A stretch of DNA of 64,000 nucleotides from Rhodococcus sp. B50 (lineage in GTDB: Bacteria; Actinomycetota; Actinomycetes; Mycobacteriales; Mycobacteriaceae). The DNA lies in assembly GCF_013602415.1 (NCBI RefSeq), contig NZ_WPAG02000003.1, positions 744,001-808,000 on the forward strand, given 5' to 3'. The translations under genes were made by a program, and so were the position numbers. The notes below the pieces were generated by a model that made no database searches, was not told the DNA's origin, and was given only the letters and a program-made list of their open reading frames with translations. Positions 50,189-59,141 of the stretch are shown in pieces; position 1 is the stretch's first letter; every line of letters starts with the position of its first letter.

Positions 50189-50586
50189 GTTCCTTCTCCC
50201 GCTTCAGGTTCGGATCGAGGCCGGTATCGGCATCCGACGTCCGGGTCAGCGGCCATCGACCGGAACCGATAGCCCCGGCAGTCGCCGCGGAGTCGCCGAG
50301 GCCCGGCGGGATAACGAGAAAAGGATCGATCCAAGCGAATCCGGGCGTGGTGCAGCGTCATCGTGACGCTCCTGACTGGGCCGCGGGGCGGCCTGCTCAT
50401 ATCGACGGCGCCGACGAGACCGGGAATGGTCTCGCACTTCAGGCCCCGGCACCTCGATCCTACGCTCACCGGGGCTGGGCGGCCGGTGACCTGGGCACAC
50501 CCGAGTAAGTCACGCGCCGGTAACGGCACCGGAGGCACCCTCGGCCGCAGACCGCACCGGCCGCAGCGAGCCGGGGGGCGAGCTGT

Positions 50587-50928
50587 TCACGGGTGGCTCG
50601 GGGGTGTGCGTCGACGTGGACGCCTGCCCGGCCGGGCGGCGGTGTTGCGGTGCGGCCGATGGTGGCCGGCCACCAGTGAGCACGGCAGTTCGTCGTCGCA
50701 GCGCACGCCGCATTCCGGCAGCGGGCACCGGTGGTCGGGCAGATGACGGTGACAGAAGTAGTTGCCGCATCCGGCTTCGTCGTCCTTCTTACGCCCGAGG
50801 GGGTTGTGCCCGCACAAATACCCGCGTCCCCGGTCGATTCGCTGGTGACATTCGGGATCGTCGCATTCGGCCTCGACTCCGTAGCCGGCTTCGCGGCCGT
50901 CGGGAAGGATGTAGTACACGAAACCCAT
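50587..50928 (-). CDS. Cys/His-rich small protein, probable zinc binder
   Basis: 113 residues from ATG 50928, selected by GAGGAG about 5 bases upstream. It starts MGFVYYILPDGREAGYGVEA and has closely spaced Cys/His: CDDPECH, YLCGH, CGNYFCHRHLPDH, RCPLPECGVRCDDELPC, then HH and H. At least two zinc-knuckle-like sites are plausible. The C-terminal 20 residues are Arg/Pro-rich. No named family recognised. Codon use is normal and the start is well supported. Confidence 0.65.
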   Translation of the reverse strand: MGFVYYILPDGREAGYGVEAECDDPECHQRIDRGRGYLCGHNPLGRKKDDEAGCGNYFCHRHLPDHRCPLPECGVRCDDELPCSLVAGHHRPHRNTAARPGRRPRRRTPPSHP

Positions 50929-51072
50929 GGTTTCTCCTCGTCGGTGAAACACCGTCGTCTCCATGGGATGTCCGTGGATCGGGTTCCGATTCCGAATTGC
51001 ATTGGTGCCCAGCGCCGAGGGAAGGTACAACCGGACCATCGATCGTTGAGGCCTCTTCCATCGGCGGAGTCC

Positions 51073-51279
51073 GTGTGCACCGCTGAGCAAGGAACCCCGG
51101 AACTCGTTGACGCCGCGCAGCGTGCTGCTGTCTGTCCTGTCGTCCTGGTCGAGGGGCCGTGGCGGTTCGCGTTCGTCGTCAAAGGGCGAGTGGTCCGATG
51201 CGAGGTGTCGGTCGAAGACGGCATCGCCAGCTGCTGGGTTGAACCGGCGATGCCTCCCCGAGCTGAGCTATCCGGATAG
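51073..51279 (+). CDS. small orphan protein (68 aa)
   Basis: 68 residues from GTG 51073, with GGCGGAG just upstream. VCTAEQGTPELVDAAQRAAV, then CPVVLVEGPWRFAFVVKGRV and VRCEVSVEDGIASCWVEPAM make a plausible small alpha/beta protein. Followed directly by the strong hairpin at 51281-51313, which supports a real transcript end here. No family recognised. Confidence 0.55.
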   Translation: MCTAEQGTPELVDAAQRAAVCPVVLVEGPWRFAFVVKGRVVRCEVSVEDGIASCWVEPAMPPRAELSG

Positions 51280-51280
51280 A

Positions 51281-51313
51281 CCGGCCTGGGTACGCACGGC
51301 GTACCCAGGCCGG
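51281..51313 (+). terminator. 15-bp perfect hairpin, probable terminator
   Basis: CCGGCCTGGGTACGC (51281-51295), loop ACG, exact complement 51299-51313, one base after the 68-residue gene. No T-run. Confidence 0.78.
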
Positions 51314-52385
51314 CGGATCGTAAACATACGTGTTCGATGGCACGCGTTTCGAGCGACGGTGCACGGAGGCGGCCGGAACGGTTGCGCGGCCCCCTGCAGG
51401 GCGCATCCGATCCGGCCTCGTTCAGCGTCCCATCCCTCACGGCACCAGCGATAGGGGTGTGCATCGACGAAAAGACCCCACCGGTCGGACGGAAGCCGTG
51501 TCGGCGGGGTCTCGACCACCGCGCAGGGGGTGCCGGTGGTGCCGATTAGCCTACCGAGCTATGCACAGGCGGAAAAGGCACAACGTCGTAATGCAGCGAC
51601 CGGCGTGATGGATCGCTGTCCGAGCAGATGCACCTCGCCGAGAACACGGCCGCTGCCGACGCGAACGATGGTCGAGGTGGCACTACCGAGCAGGTACATA
51701 GGGCAACAGACCTCCGGGACCGTCGGCCTCCCTGCCAGGGGCCGCGCCGATCCGCAGTCCACAGGTGCACCACCGAACCGGATGATCATTCTGGTCATCG
51801 GAAAACGCTGTAACACAACCACATCGAACACCTCGACGAGGGGTCAACGACTTGACTCCGCACCGGTAGTGCTCTTGCGTCAACCGTGGCTCTGCCATCG
51901 GTGCAGGTCGGGTACACCATGCGTGACCTGCGCCGACGGGTTCGCCACGCTTTGCGGCGGACGAGCATCGGAGATGTCGGGTGCTTCGGGTCGATGAGCG
52001 TTCGCCCGATCGTACGCAGACTCGCTGCTCGTCATCTGTGCTTGTGTCGCGGGTCTGGGAGGAGGTGCGGTTCTAGCCTCGGATCGGCGAGCAGTCTCCC
52101 GGTAGCTGGTTGATAGGGCCAGCGGTGTCGGTGGAGTAGTGGGCCGAGCTGGGGGATTTGGAGAGCCGGGCGGCTGTGCGTTCCGTCCCTTGCGCGTTGC
52201 TCACCCGCCTCGGGCCCTCATCATCGCAGTATCGGCCGGTCTGGACGGAAAGGTTCATCGGACGGTAACCCCCGTCGATAGCTGCTGGGGGATGGTTTCG
52301 GTCGACGAGGGGCGAGAGGTTGATGTGGTCCATCCTCGGCGAGGGGGTGGGGATTTCCGGGGGCGCATGATCCGGCCGGAAGGGG
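51314..52385. other. 1.07-kb stretch without a recognised gene
   Basis: Frames on both strands are Arg-rich and unconvincing. The best is on the minus strand at 52073-52333 (MDHINLSPLVDRNHPPAAID), with no ribosome site. The right edge is the target site of IS3 copy B (GGG at 52383-52385). Possibly decayed DNA. Confidence 0.5.
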
Positions 52386-52420
52386 GGGCCTTACCCCCGA
52401 TTCGTGGACACGGTGGTGGA

Positions 52421-53317
52421 TTACGCCGCGGACACCAGCGTAGCGGCGTACCGGGTTTCGTAGGCGTTCGGGGACAGGTACCGGCACCAGGAATGCCGGC
52501 GGCGTGTGTTGTATCGGACGAGCCAGGCGAACACCCGACGCCGACAGGTGACCGCGTCGGACCAGGAGCCGGCATCCTGGAGGACCTCCCGCTTGAGGGC
52601 GGCATTGAACGACTCGGCGAGACTGTTGTCGGCGCTGGTACCGACCGCACCCATCGACTGGATGACCCCGAGCTCGGCGCACAAGGATGCGAAATCCTTT
52701 GCTGTGTATTGCGATCCGTGATCGGAGTGGAAGACGGAACCGGCGAGGCTGCCGCGTGTGAGCTTCGCGTCGGTAAGAGCATCACGGACGAGTTCGGTGC
52801 GCATGTGGTCAGCGATCGACCAGCCCACCAGACGCCGCGAATAGCAGTCGATGACCGTGGCCAGATACAGGTTGGTCCCGTCGCCGATGGGCAGATACGT
52901 GATGTCGCCGACGTACCTGCGGTTGGGTTCACTCGCACTGAAGTCACGCTTGACCAGGTCGGGGACCTTCTGATCGGCGGGCTCGGGGATCGTGGTGCGC
53001 ACTGCGCGGCGTCGCCGGTACCCGACGATGCCGTGTTCGCGCATGACGCGGGCAACCCGTTTGTGGTTGACCCGCTCCTCTGCGGGGACGCCGTCGTTGA
53101 TCTCCGCGGTGATCCTCGGTGCCCCGTAGGTGTTGTCCCCTGTGTGTACGGTTTTGATCCGCTCGGCGAGCCGCGCATCGGCCTCGGCTCGCGCCGCTCT
53201 CGACGGCGCAGCCCGCTGCCAGGCGTAATAGGACGATCGCTCGATCTCGACGAGCTCACACAGCCGCTTCACCTCGTAGGTGTCGCAGTGGTCGGCAACG
53301 AACTGGAAGCGGCTCAC
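52421..53317 (-). CDS. IS3 orfB transposase, copy B
   Basis: 298 residues, translation identical to copy A, with the complete DDE core (DITYLPIGDG, HSDHGSQYTAKDF, NSLAESFNAALKRE). GTG start overlaps the orfA stop. Confidence 0.95.
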   Translation of the reverse strand: MSRFQFVADHCDTYEVKRLCELVEIERSSYYAWQRAAPSRAARAEADARLAERIKTVHTGDNTYGAPRITAEINDGVPAEERVNHKRVARVMREHGIVGYRRRRAVRTTIPEPADQKVPDLVKRDFSASEPNRRYVGDITYLPIGDGTNLYLATVIDCYSRRLVGWSIADHMRTELVRDALTDAKLTRGSLAGSVFHSDHGSQYTAKDFASLCAELGVIQSMGAVGTSADNSLAESFNAALKREVLQDAGSWSDAVTCRRRVFAWLVRYNTRRRHSWCRYLSPNAYETRYAATLVSAA

Positions 53318-53679
53318 CAGTTCGTCTCCCCTGCGAAATACTTGGCCGCCTGACGCAGGATCTCGCGTTCGGTGGTCAGTTTGGTCGTCTCCGCCCGCAG
53401 CGCAGCGTTCTCGGCCTCGAGGCGGGCGATCCGGACGTCCGAGGTCTCCGGCACATCACCGGCATCGCCCGCACGCGGGCGGGTTCGGGGTGCGCCGGTG
53501 GTGACGGCCCCGGCAACGGCTCTTTTCCTACCGGTGCCGTACTGGTCGATCCAATGACGCATGGTGCCGCGCTCGACACCCAGATCCGCCGCGACCCCGC
53601 GGATCGTCGCTTCAGGAGTCGACTCGTACAGGTCGACCGCCTGCCTCCGAAACTCCTCGGAGTAATTCTTCCGTCCCAT
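53314..53679 (-). CDS. IS3 orfA, copy B
   Basis: 121 residues from ATG 53679, identical in translation to the orfA of copy A: HTH of transposase_8 type plus zipper helix. Confidence 0.92.
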   Translation of the reverse strand: MGRKNYSEEFRRQAVDLYESTPEATIRGVAADLGVERGTMRHWIDQYGTGRKRAVAGAVTTGAPRTRPRAGDAGDVPETSDVRIARLEAENAALRAETTKLTTEREILRQAAKYFAGETNW

Positions 53680-53748
53680 GGTTCTCAATCATCTCGCTTT
53701 CCCAGCAGATGCTGGAATCAGCGTGTCCAAGAACCGGGGTCAGGTCCC

Positions 53749-54101
53749 GGGTATGCCCGCGCGGTGACCGGCCGGCACCCTGCTTCGGTCGGTCACGCAG
53801 GTCGGGCCCCCGTTACCTGCCGGGCCCCGACCTTCCGCCCGAAGGAGGTCCGGATGCCTCATCGGCGCCCCGGTGCCGATGATCGACGAGATGTCGCCGG
53901 GCCCCCGGTCCGCGGGGCGTGCACCGGTTTCACGAGCATCAGCCCGCCGGTGAGATGACCGACCGAACATGACCGTCGCCCTACGCTCTTGCGTCTCCGA
54001 GTTGCCGACCCGATGTCGGTGAGAAAGGGGATCGGTGTGGTTTCATCACAGAAAGAAACCGTTCGGTATTGGGAAGTCTTTGTCTGCGTCCAGTGGGCGT
54101 C
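53749..54101. other. intergenic stretch with a possible tiny ORF
   Basis: AAGGAGG at 53842 precedes ATG 53854, which opens a 34-codon frame (MPHRRPGADDRRDVAGPPVR to SPPVR, stop 53956-53958). The ribosome site is ideal but the composition is not persuasive. Otherwise this is the upstream region of the phosphatase gene. Confidence 0.35.
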
Positions 54102-55379
54102 ATGGCCGAGACCGACGCAGCAGGAGAAAGAGCATCAGTTGTGACGACGGCCGACTCGTGGAGTGTCCCCGCACCTGGCGAAGACGAACGCATCCGTGAC
54201 GTGCAGCGACTCGGGTTGCTCGATACCGCCCCGGAGGAACGATTCGAGCAGCCCACCCGCATCGCGCGGCAGGTGTTGGGAGTGCCGATGGCGTCGGTGT
54301 CGCTGATGGATCGGGACCGCCAGTGGTTCAAGTCGATTCAGGGACTGGAGCTGGTGCAGGTGCCGCGGGAGAACACGGTGTGCCGCACCACAATCGCCCG
54401 GGCCTATCGGCATCGAAACGATCCGGCGCTGATCCTGCCCGACGCGGCTGCCGATCCGGCATTCCGAACCATCCCCGGTATCGGGGGAGAAGGTGGTATC
54501 CGGTTCTACGCGGGATATCCGTTGTTCGGTCCGACCGGGCATCCGGTAGGCACCTTCTGCATCTACGACACCGTTGCGCGGCAGCTGGAGCCGGAACAAG
54601 TCGAGGCGTTCGCCGAGATCGCCGACTGGGTGCAACGCGAAGTCGAACGCGCCGACGAACTCGAGCGGGCCGCCGCGCTGCAGAACCAGCTTCTCCCATC
54701 ACCACTGGCAGGGGTAACCGGTGTCGAGATCGCCACGGCGTGCCTGCCGGCGTTCGTCGTCGGCGGTGACTTCTACGACCACTACCGGCTGCGTCAAGGC
54801 GTGGTGCTCACCGTCGCCGACGTGATGGGTAAAGGCCTCGGCGCTGCCCTGGTCTCGTCCGCAGTCCGATCCTCGCTGCGCGGGGCGGCGCGGGTGCTCG
54901 AGCATTTCGGCGACAGTGCCTGCAGCGTCCTCGATACCGGGTCGGCGCTGACGTTGGCAGCGGAGAATCTCGCCGACGACTGTGACCGCACCGGGGTGTT
55001 CGTCACCGCCTTCGTCGCTGCGGTCGATCCGGTGACCGGGGAGGTGGACTTCGTCGATGCCGGACACGGACTGGCCCTGATCCGCCGCGCCGACGGCAGG
55101 ACCGACTTTCTCGACGGCGGCGATCTGCCGATCGGGGTGCTGCCCGAGACGGTGTGGACCTCGCACTGCACCCAACTGAGGCCGGGGGAGATGCTGGTGA
55201 TCTGTTCGGACGGGCTGCTCGATCTGCTCGACGAGCACAGCGATCGCGTCGAGCTCGGCCGGTTCGTCGCCGACTATCGATCCCCGGAGGCACTCATCGC
55301 TGCGGTGCGGGCCCTGGCGGACGGCCGGCCTCCCCTCGACGATGTGACCGTGCTGGCCGTGTACCGGCAAACTCTGTGA
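54102..55379 (+). CDS. GAF-domain PP2C-type serine/threonine phosphatase (SpoIIE/RsbU-like)
   Basis: 425 residues from ATG 54102. Residues about 30-185 form a GAF sensor (DERIRDVQRLGLLDTAPEER, VPMASVSLMDRDRQWFKSIQ, GTFCIYDTVARQLEPEQV). Residues 200-425 are a PP2C_SIGMA phosphatase with GGDFYDHYRLRQGVVLTVAD, VMGKGLGAALVSSAVRSSLR, VDAGHGLALIRRADG and VICSDGLLDLLDEHSD holding the metal Asp residues. Such enzymes dephosphorylate anti-anti-sigma factors and so trigger stress sigma factors. No kinase or STAS partner is visible nearby. Intact. Confidence 0.92.
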   Translation: MAETDAAGERASVVTTADSWSVPAPGEDERIRDVQRLGLLDTAPEERFEQPTRIARQVLGVPMASVSLMDRDRQWFKSIQGLELVQVPRENTVCRTTIARAYRHRNDPALILPDAAADPAFRTIPGIGGEGGIRFYAGYPLFGPTGHPVGTFCIYDTVARQLEPEQVEAFAEIADWVQREVERADELERAAALQNQLLPSPLAGVTGVEIATACLPAFVVGGDFYDHYRLRQGVVLTVADVMGKGLGAALVSSAVRSSLRGAARVLEHFGDSACSVLDTGSALTLAAENLADDCDRTGVFVTAFVAAVDPVTGEVDFVDAGHGLALIRRADGRTDFLDGGDLPIGVLPETVWTSHCTQLRPGEMLVICSDGLLDLLDEHSDRVELGRFVADYRSPEALIAAVRALADGRPPLDDVTVLAVYRQTL

Positions 55380-55510
55380 CGGTCCGGCTCGGGGTGCGGG
55401 CTTCGACGATATCGTGAGCAGCCCCGGGGGTGCCCGCGCTCGGGGCGAGCGGGCAGGGGTGGAATCATCGTAGAAACACGCGCCGGTGGAGACAGGGAAG
55501 GGACCCAGTA

Positions 55511-56233
55511 GTGGACCAGCCTCTCATTCCCGAGCCCACCCGCGCCGACCCGGCGACGGTGTTCTCCGCGCTGGCGGAGATCCTCTACAGCGCCTCGGAC
55601 CCGAGCGAGGTGTACACGGCGATCTGCGTCGCAGCGACCGTGCTGATCCCCGGCTGCGACCATGCGAGCGTGATGCTGCGGCAGGGGAAGAAGTACATCA
55701 CCGTCGCGGCCACCAGTGAGGTCGCCGCCCGGATCGATGACCTCGAACGACAGCTCGGGCAAGGCCCGTGCGTCGATGCCATCGACGAGCAGATCCCGCA
55801 GATCGAGGCCGACCTGCGGGCCGGATCGGACTGGCCACAGTTGGCCGAGGCGATGCTCGCCGACACCCCGGTGCGCGGGGTGATGGCGTTCCGGTTGCTC
55901 ATCGACCGCACCAAGGTCGGCGCGCTGAACCTGTTCTCCACCACCGCCGGAGCCTTCACCACCGCGGCGGCCGGGCAGGCCAGTGTGCTCGCGGCGTTCG
56001 CCTCGGTCACCGCCACCGCCGTCAGCCGCGAGCAGGACATCGCCTCGCTGCGCACCGGGCTGGCGAACAACCGGGAGATCGGCACCGCGGTGGGGCTGTT
56101 GATGGCACTGGAGAATCTGTCCGCCGAGGAGGCCTTCGACGTGCTGCGCCGCACCTCCCAGCAGATGAATCTCAAGGTCGCCGACCTGGCCCGGAGTCTG
56201 CTCGACCGCCATCGCTCCACCCCCGGATCCTGA
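55511..56233 (+). CDS. GAF and ANTAR domain protein
   Basis: 240 residues from GTG 55511, GGGAAGGGA about 9 bases upstream. An N-terminal GAF domain (HASVMLRQGKKYITVAATSE, LERQLGQGPCVDAIDEQIPQ, VGALNLFSTTAGAFT) precedes a C-terminal ANTAR RNA-binding domain (NNREIGTAVGLLMALENLSA, then EEAFDVLRRTSQQMNLKVAD and LARSLL). ANTAR proteins bind paired hexanucleotide hairpins in nascent RNA and stop termination. It follows the phosphatase gene by 131 bases on the same strand; the two are a common actinobacterial signalling pair. Confidence 0.93.
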   Translation: MDQPLIPEPTRADPATVFSALAEILYSASDPSEVYTAICVAATVLIPGCDHASVMLRQGKKYITVAATSEVAARIDDLERQLGQGPCVDAIDEQIPQIEADLRAGSDWPQLAEAMLADTPVRGVMAFRLLIDRTKVGALNLFSTTAGAFTTAAAGQASVLAAFASVTATAVSREQDIASLRTGLANNREIGTAVGLLMALENLSAEEAFDVLRRTSQQMNLKVADLARSLLDRHRSTPGS

Positions 56234-56468
56234 CCCTGCGGCCTGACCGCCGCTCTCCCGCTCGATTCTCCCGCAAGACGCGGATCGTTTCACCCGACGA
56301 CCAAGGATGACCGGATGTCGGGTCGGGGCGGTGTAGGTGCCGGGTAGGGGGCTCTTACGGCTTCGCCCACGGTATCGAGCAGGTGGCGGGGGTTCTCGGA
56401 TGAAGACCGCTGCGGGTGCTCGGTGTGGACGGGTTCGTCGTGGCCGCGCTGTCCGTCACCTACTAGTG

Positions 56469-56482
56469 ATGCCATTTGGTAT
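56469..56482 (+). promoter_or_regulatory. operator of the second HTH-zeta locus, one arm changed
   Basis: ATGCCA (56469-56474) TT TGGTAT (56477-56482). Compared with 28647-28660 the left arm has G for A, so the palindrome is imperfect, and the -10 region reads TGGTATATG. Confidence 0.55.
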
Positions 56483-56507
56483 ATGACCAGTTGAGGTGGT
56501 GAATACG

Positions 56508-56960
56508 ATGTCGGTGGCGTTCGAGAACGATATCGAGCGGCAATTGCGTGCGATCTCCCCGCGCGCGGAACTTGCGCAGCTCGAGAAGATCCGCGCCGTC
56601 CTCGCCGCGGTCGAGGACGGATGGTCGCAGCGGCAGATCGCACGCCGTGTCGGGGTGGAGCAGCCCGAGATCAGCCGACTACTGAAGAAGGCTCGTCTGC
56701 GGCCGGATATCCGCGAGCGCACCCCTCGTGAGGTACTGCTGCGGTATGCGGTCGGTGAGCTCGATCACGAGCAGATGATGGACGAACTCGAGCACTGGGA
56801 CTACACCTTCAGTGGCCCGCCCGAGGGCGACCCGAATGCCGACGTCTACGTGCGCGGCAGCTGGGATCAGATCGAACGCGCGGGGGATCTGCTCTCCGAT
56901 ACCGACTATCAGCGTCTGTTCGAGGTCACCGCGGCGCGGCGGGCGGCGAGCCGCCGATAG
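56508..56960 (+). CDS. HTH antitoxin, second copy
   Basis: 150 residues from ATG 56508, nearly identical to the protein at 28686 (a handful of changes, for example EDGWSQRQIARR for EAGWSQREIARR and SDTDYQRLFEV for SDDDYQRLLEV). Intact HTH and acidic tail. Its toxin partner is truncated, so it may now act as an orphan antitoxin able to neutralise, or co-regulate, the intact locus at 28686-30007. Confidence 0.78.
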   Translation: MSVAFENDIERQLRAISPRAELAQLEKIRAVLAAVEDGWSQRQIARRVGVEQPEISRLLKKARLRPDIRERTPREVLLRYAVGELDHEQMMDELEHWDYTFSGPPEGDPNADVYVRGSWDQIERAGDLLSDTDYQRLFEVTAARRAASRR

Positions 56961-57289
56961 TGGAACAGCTGTGCGTCAAGACCCACACCGTTCTCGACTC
57001 GTGGTGCGCCCCGGGCGGGATACTCGACGCTGGTGGTGACCGGGCGTCGTTTCGCCTGTACACCGACGACCCACGCCGTCGCACCAAAGGTGCGATTGTC
57101 GAGGCGTATCTCTCTGAGCAGGACGGCGTCGAGCGCGGTGGCCGGTGCGCGATCGTCACCGCGGGCGTTCCCGGCGCCGGTAAGTCCACCGCGATCGAGT
57201 CCCGTGGTCTGGCAGGACACGGTTGGTGTGTCCTCGATGCGGATCGGCTCGAGGATCACCTGATCGGTGACGGGCTCGGCCGCGGCGTC
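56960..57289 (+). pseudogene. truncated zeta toxin (first 110 residues)
   Basis: GTG 56960 overlaps the antitoxin stop by one base, as in the intact locus. The sequence follows the 29138 protein closely, including GVPGAGKSTAIES and VLDADRLEDHLIGDGLGRGV, then breaks off at 57289; the frame ends at 57337 in unrelated residues. The P-loop remains but the substrate-binding second half is gone, so no toxicity is expected. Confidence 0.85.
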
Positions 57290-57490
57290 GCGACCGGGTG
57301 GCCGTCGGCGAGGGCGTGTTCGAGGAGGTCGCCGTAGATCCCGTCGTCGACGGTCTGGTGGATCAGGTGGTCCTTGATGATGTCGGCATCGAGTCCGCCG
57401 ATGGTCCTGCAGGTGCGCGATCTGCTGGCTGAGCAGGGTGGATTTGCCGGCGCTGGGTGGCCCGCGGTGATCAGTCCGAGCGGCCCTCCA
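57287..57490 (-). pseudogene. fragment of a different zeta toxin, opposite strand
   Basis: Read on the minus strand the DNA gives LGLITAG, then in a second frame PPSAGKSTLLSQQIAHLQ, and back in the first frame TIGGLDADIIKDHLIHQTVD followed by DGIYGDLLEHALADGHPV. These are the Walker A, Asp and next helix of a zeta kinase unlike the one at 29138. It is cut at 57287 exactly where the plus-strand zeta copy ends, so the two remnants meet head to head. Confidence 0.7.
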
Positions 57491-57525
57491 TTGCAACACT
57501 GCACAGATATGTATAGAGTTGCAGC
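57491..57525 (+). promoter_or_regulatory. promoter of the Phd/RelE-like pair, possibly leaderless
   Basis: TTGCAA at 57491-57496 and TATAGA at 57512-57517 lie just ahead of ATG 57526. The -10 box is so close that transcription should start at or within two bases of the ATG. The TTGCAAC box is the same as at 2276 and 6274. Confidence 0.5.
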
Positions 57526-57846
57526 ATGACCTCGACCGTGAACATACCCGTGTCCCTCGCGGCGCGTAGGGGCGTATCAGCCCTCGCCGAGCTGAGCGAG
57601 GAGAAGCGTGTGGCTCTGACCAGTCACGGTCGCGTGGTCGCCGTCGTGGATTCTCCTGCACGTGTTGACGCCGAGGTCCGCGAGGTCCGCGACGCCGCCT
57701 GGGCCGTGGTGGAAGCCGCGGCTGATCTGGCCTCTCAGCGTTCCCGCCGGTACAGCCTCGACGAGCTGTGCGCGAAGGTCGGCGTCGACGCCGGTCGTGT
57801 CCGAGAGCGCGCGGCGCAACTGCGCACGCAGTCGGATGCGCGGTAA
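57526..57846 (+). CDS. Phd/YefM-like antitoxin
   Basis: 106 residues from ATG 57526. The N-terminal 45 residues fit the Phd/YefM DNA-binding fold (NIPVSLAARRGVSALAELSE, then RVALTSHGRVVAVVDSPARV). The rest is a helical toxin-binding tail with SLDELCAKVGVDAGRVRERA, which could include a second short HTH. It should repress its own promoter and neutralise the downstream toxin. It overlaps the toxin frame by 11 bases. Confidence 0.75.
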   Translation: MTSTVNIPVSLAARRGVSALAELSEEKRVALTSHGRVVAVVDSPARVDAEVREVRDAAWAVVEAAADLASQRSRRYSLDELCAKVGVDAGRVRERAAQLRTQSDAR

Positions 57847-58585
57847 CGAGCGACTGCCTGATGATCAGGCGGAGATCGTCTTCTCCGAGCCGTTCCTGCT
57901 TTACCTCGACGAACTGACGGCCGACGAACGGGAGTCGGTGATCTCCGACGTCGTGGCACTCTGCGGCAATCCGGTCGGTAAGCACCCGTTGAGCAACAAG
58001 TCGGCCACCGACCGCCTCGCGGGCCTGAACACCGTAGAGGTGCTGAACAAGAGGCACCGCGTCATCTTTTCCGCGCGCATTGAACAGGGCGTCGGGCTCA
58101 TCGAGGTGATCTGCGCAGGCCCCCGAACCGGGAACGCGGTGTACGACGTCGCGAACGCCCTCGTGCGGTCGGGGCAGCTCACCGAGGAGGAGGCCACGCA
58201 GGTCTGGGACGCCCTCGCGTTGCTGGACATCATTGCCGAGACTGTGGGGCTCGACAGCTGGGACTACACGCCCCAACCTGCCGAGGCGCACCTCGTCCGC
58301 GCGCTAGTGCAACTCGGACTTCTCCCCGAGGAACTCGCCGTGGTTGTGTCCCGCCCCGAGGCCGAAGCGGCGATGCGCGACGGATACGACGAGTCGGGCC
58401 AGCCCAACCAGTATGCTGCTTTAGCAGCGGTGATGCGCGCGGCCCGCAGTCGATCGGACTACGGCGACGCGACCGATGTCCTCAAGCGTCGGACCGAGGA
58501 ACGTTGCGGTGCGGATATGCCGCGGGCGCGGGCGACGTGCATCCGCCGTGTCGGACACCCGGGGCCGCACCGCGCTACTGCCTGA
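57836..58585 (+). CDS. RelE-like toxin with long C-terminal extension
   Basis: 249 residues from ATG 57836, inside the antitoxin end. Residues 10-95 look like a RelE/ParE-type fold (FSEPFLLYLDELTADERESV, HPLSNKSATDRLAGLNTVEV, KRHRVIFSARIEQGVGLIEV). A 150-residue extension, unusual for the family, follows: a helical part (LTEEEATQVWDALALLDIIA, LVRALVQLGLLPEELAVVVS) and a C-terminal tail CGADMPRARATCIRRVGHPG then PHR with two Cys and two His, a small actinobacterial motif. The Arg/Lys strand residues expected for RNase activity are partly present. Complete. Confidence 0.72.
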   Translation: MRGNERLPDDQAEIVFSEPFLLYLDELTADERESVISDVVALCGNPVGKHPLSNKSATDRLAGLNTVEVLNKRHRVIFSARIEQGVGLIEVICAGPRTGNAVYDVANALVRSGQLTEEEATQVWDALALLDIIAETVGLDSWDYTPQPAEAHLVRALVQLGLLPEELAVVVSRPEAEAAMRDGYDESGQPNQYAALAAVMRAARSRSDYGDATDVLKRRTEERCGADMPRARATCIRRVGHPGPHRATA

Positions 58586-58969
58586 ACCCGGGACCGGGTC
58601 CCGTAGTGGTGGGGATGTCCCGAGCTCCGTGGACCTTCAGTGGCGGCCCGGTGAGAATCAGGCCGCGTTCTCCTGATCGTTGCGCATGAGGGGTGCGACA
58701 GTTCCGGTGGACTCGCCCTTGAGCACGGAAGTTGCCAACCTGCCTGAGACAGGCGGATGGTGTTTATTCCGGTCGGTTGAGGTAGCGGGGGCGCCAGCGG
58801 CCGGCGGCGGAACCGCTGCGGGTACTGATCGAGAGGACGCGACATGATCCCAGATAAACAGTGCGACAGCAGCTTCGGTGCCACCCAGCTCGAGGAGCTG
58901 GGCTGGAGTAAACGCCGCCGTCCCATCTCGCGCCAGTGCAGGAACCGGCGGACGGTCTTGGCGCTACCG
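58586..58969. other. intergenic stretch
   Basis: No gene seen. An open frame begins at ATG 58844, but it is coding-like only once it reaches the duplicated gene end at 58970. Confidence 0.45.
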
Positions 58970-59056
58970 ATACCGGACGACGAGACGATCATCCGGATGC
59001 GCAAGCGCGTGAACAGCTCATCAACGCGAACCTGCGTTTCACCTTCGGGCAGTAGC
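58970..59056 (+). pseudogene. 3' end of the 34950 gene, one base lost
   Basis: Reads PIPDDETIIRMRKRVN, then one frame over LINANLRFTFGQ and TAG, matching the last 30 residues of the 119-residue protein at 34950. One base is missing after GTGAAC. It marks the left part of the segmental duplication and has no start of its own. Confidence 0.8.
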
Positions 59057-59141
59057 TTCGCGCTCCCACCTCGAGGTCCCGTGCACGAGGTTGTGATGGC
59101 AACACGCGGGGGCCGCGGTTCGCCGTGGTCTCGGCGAGGTC

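Larger units (their letters stand above)
52386..53748 (-). mobile_element. IS3-family element, copy B (1363 bp)
   Basis: Same ends and length as copy A, in reverse orientation, flanked by a 3-bp repeat GGG (52383-52385 and 53749-53751). Unlike A and C, no interrupted reading frame is recognised at this site. Confidence 0.95.

Noticed and set aside
54135..54635. Minus-strand frame inside the GAF-phosphatase gene.
   Set aside because: Shadow of the plus-strand gene, whose domains are unmistakable.
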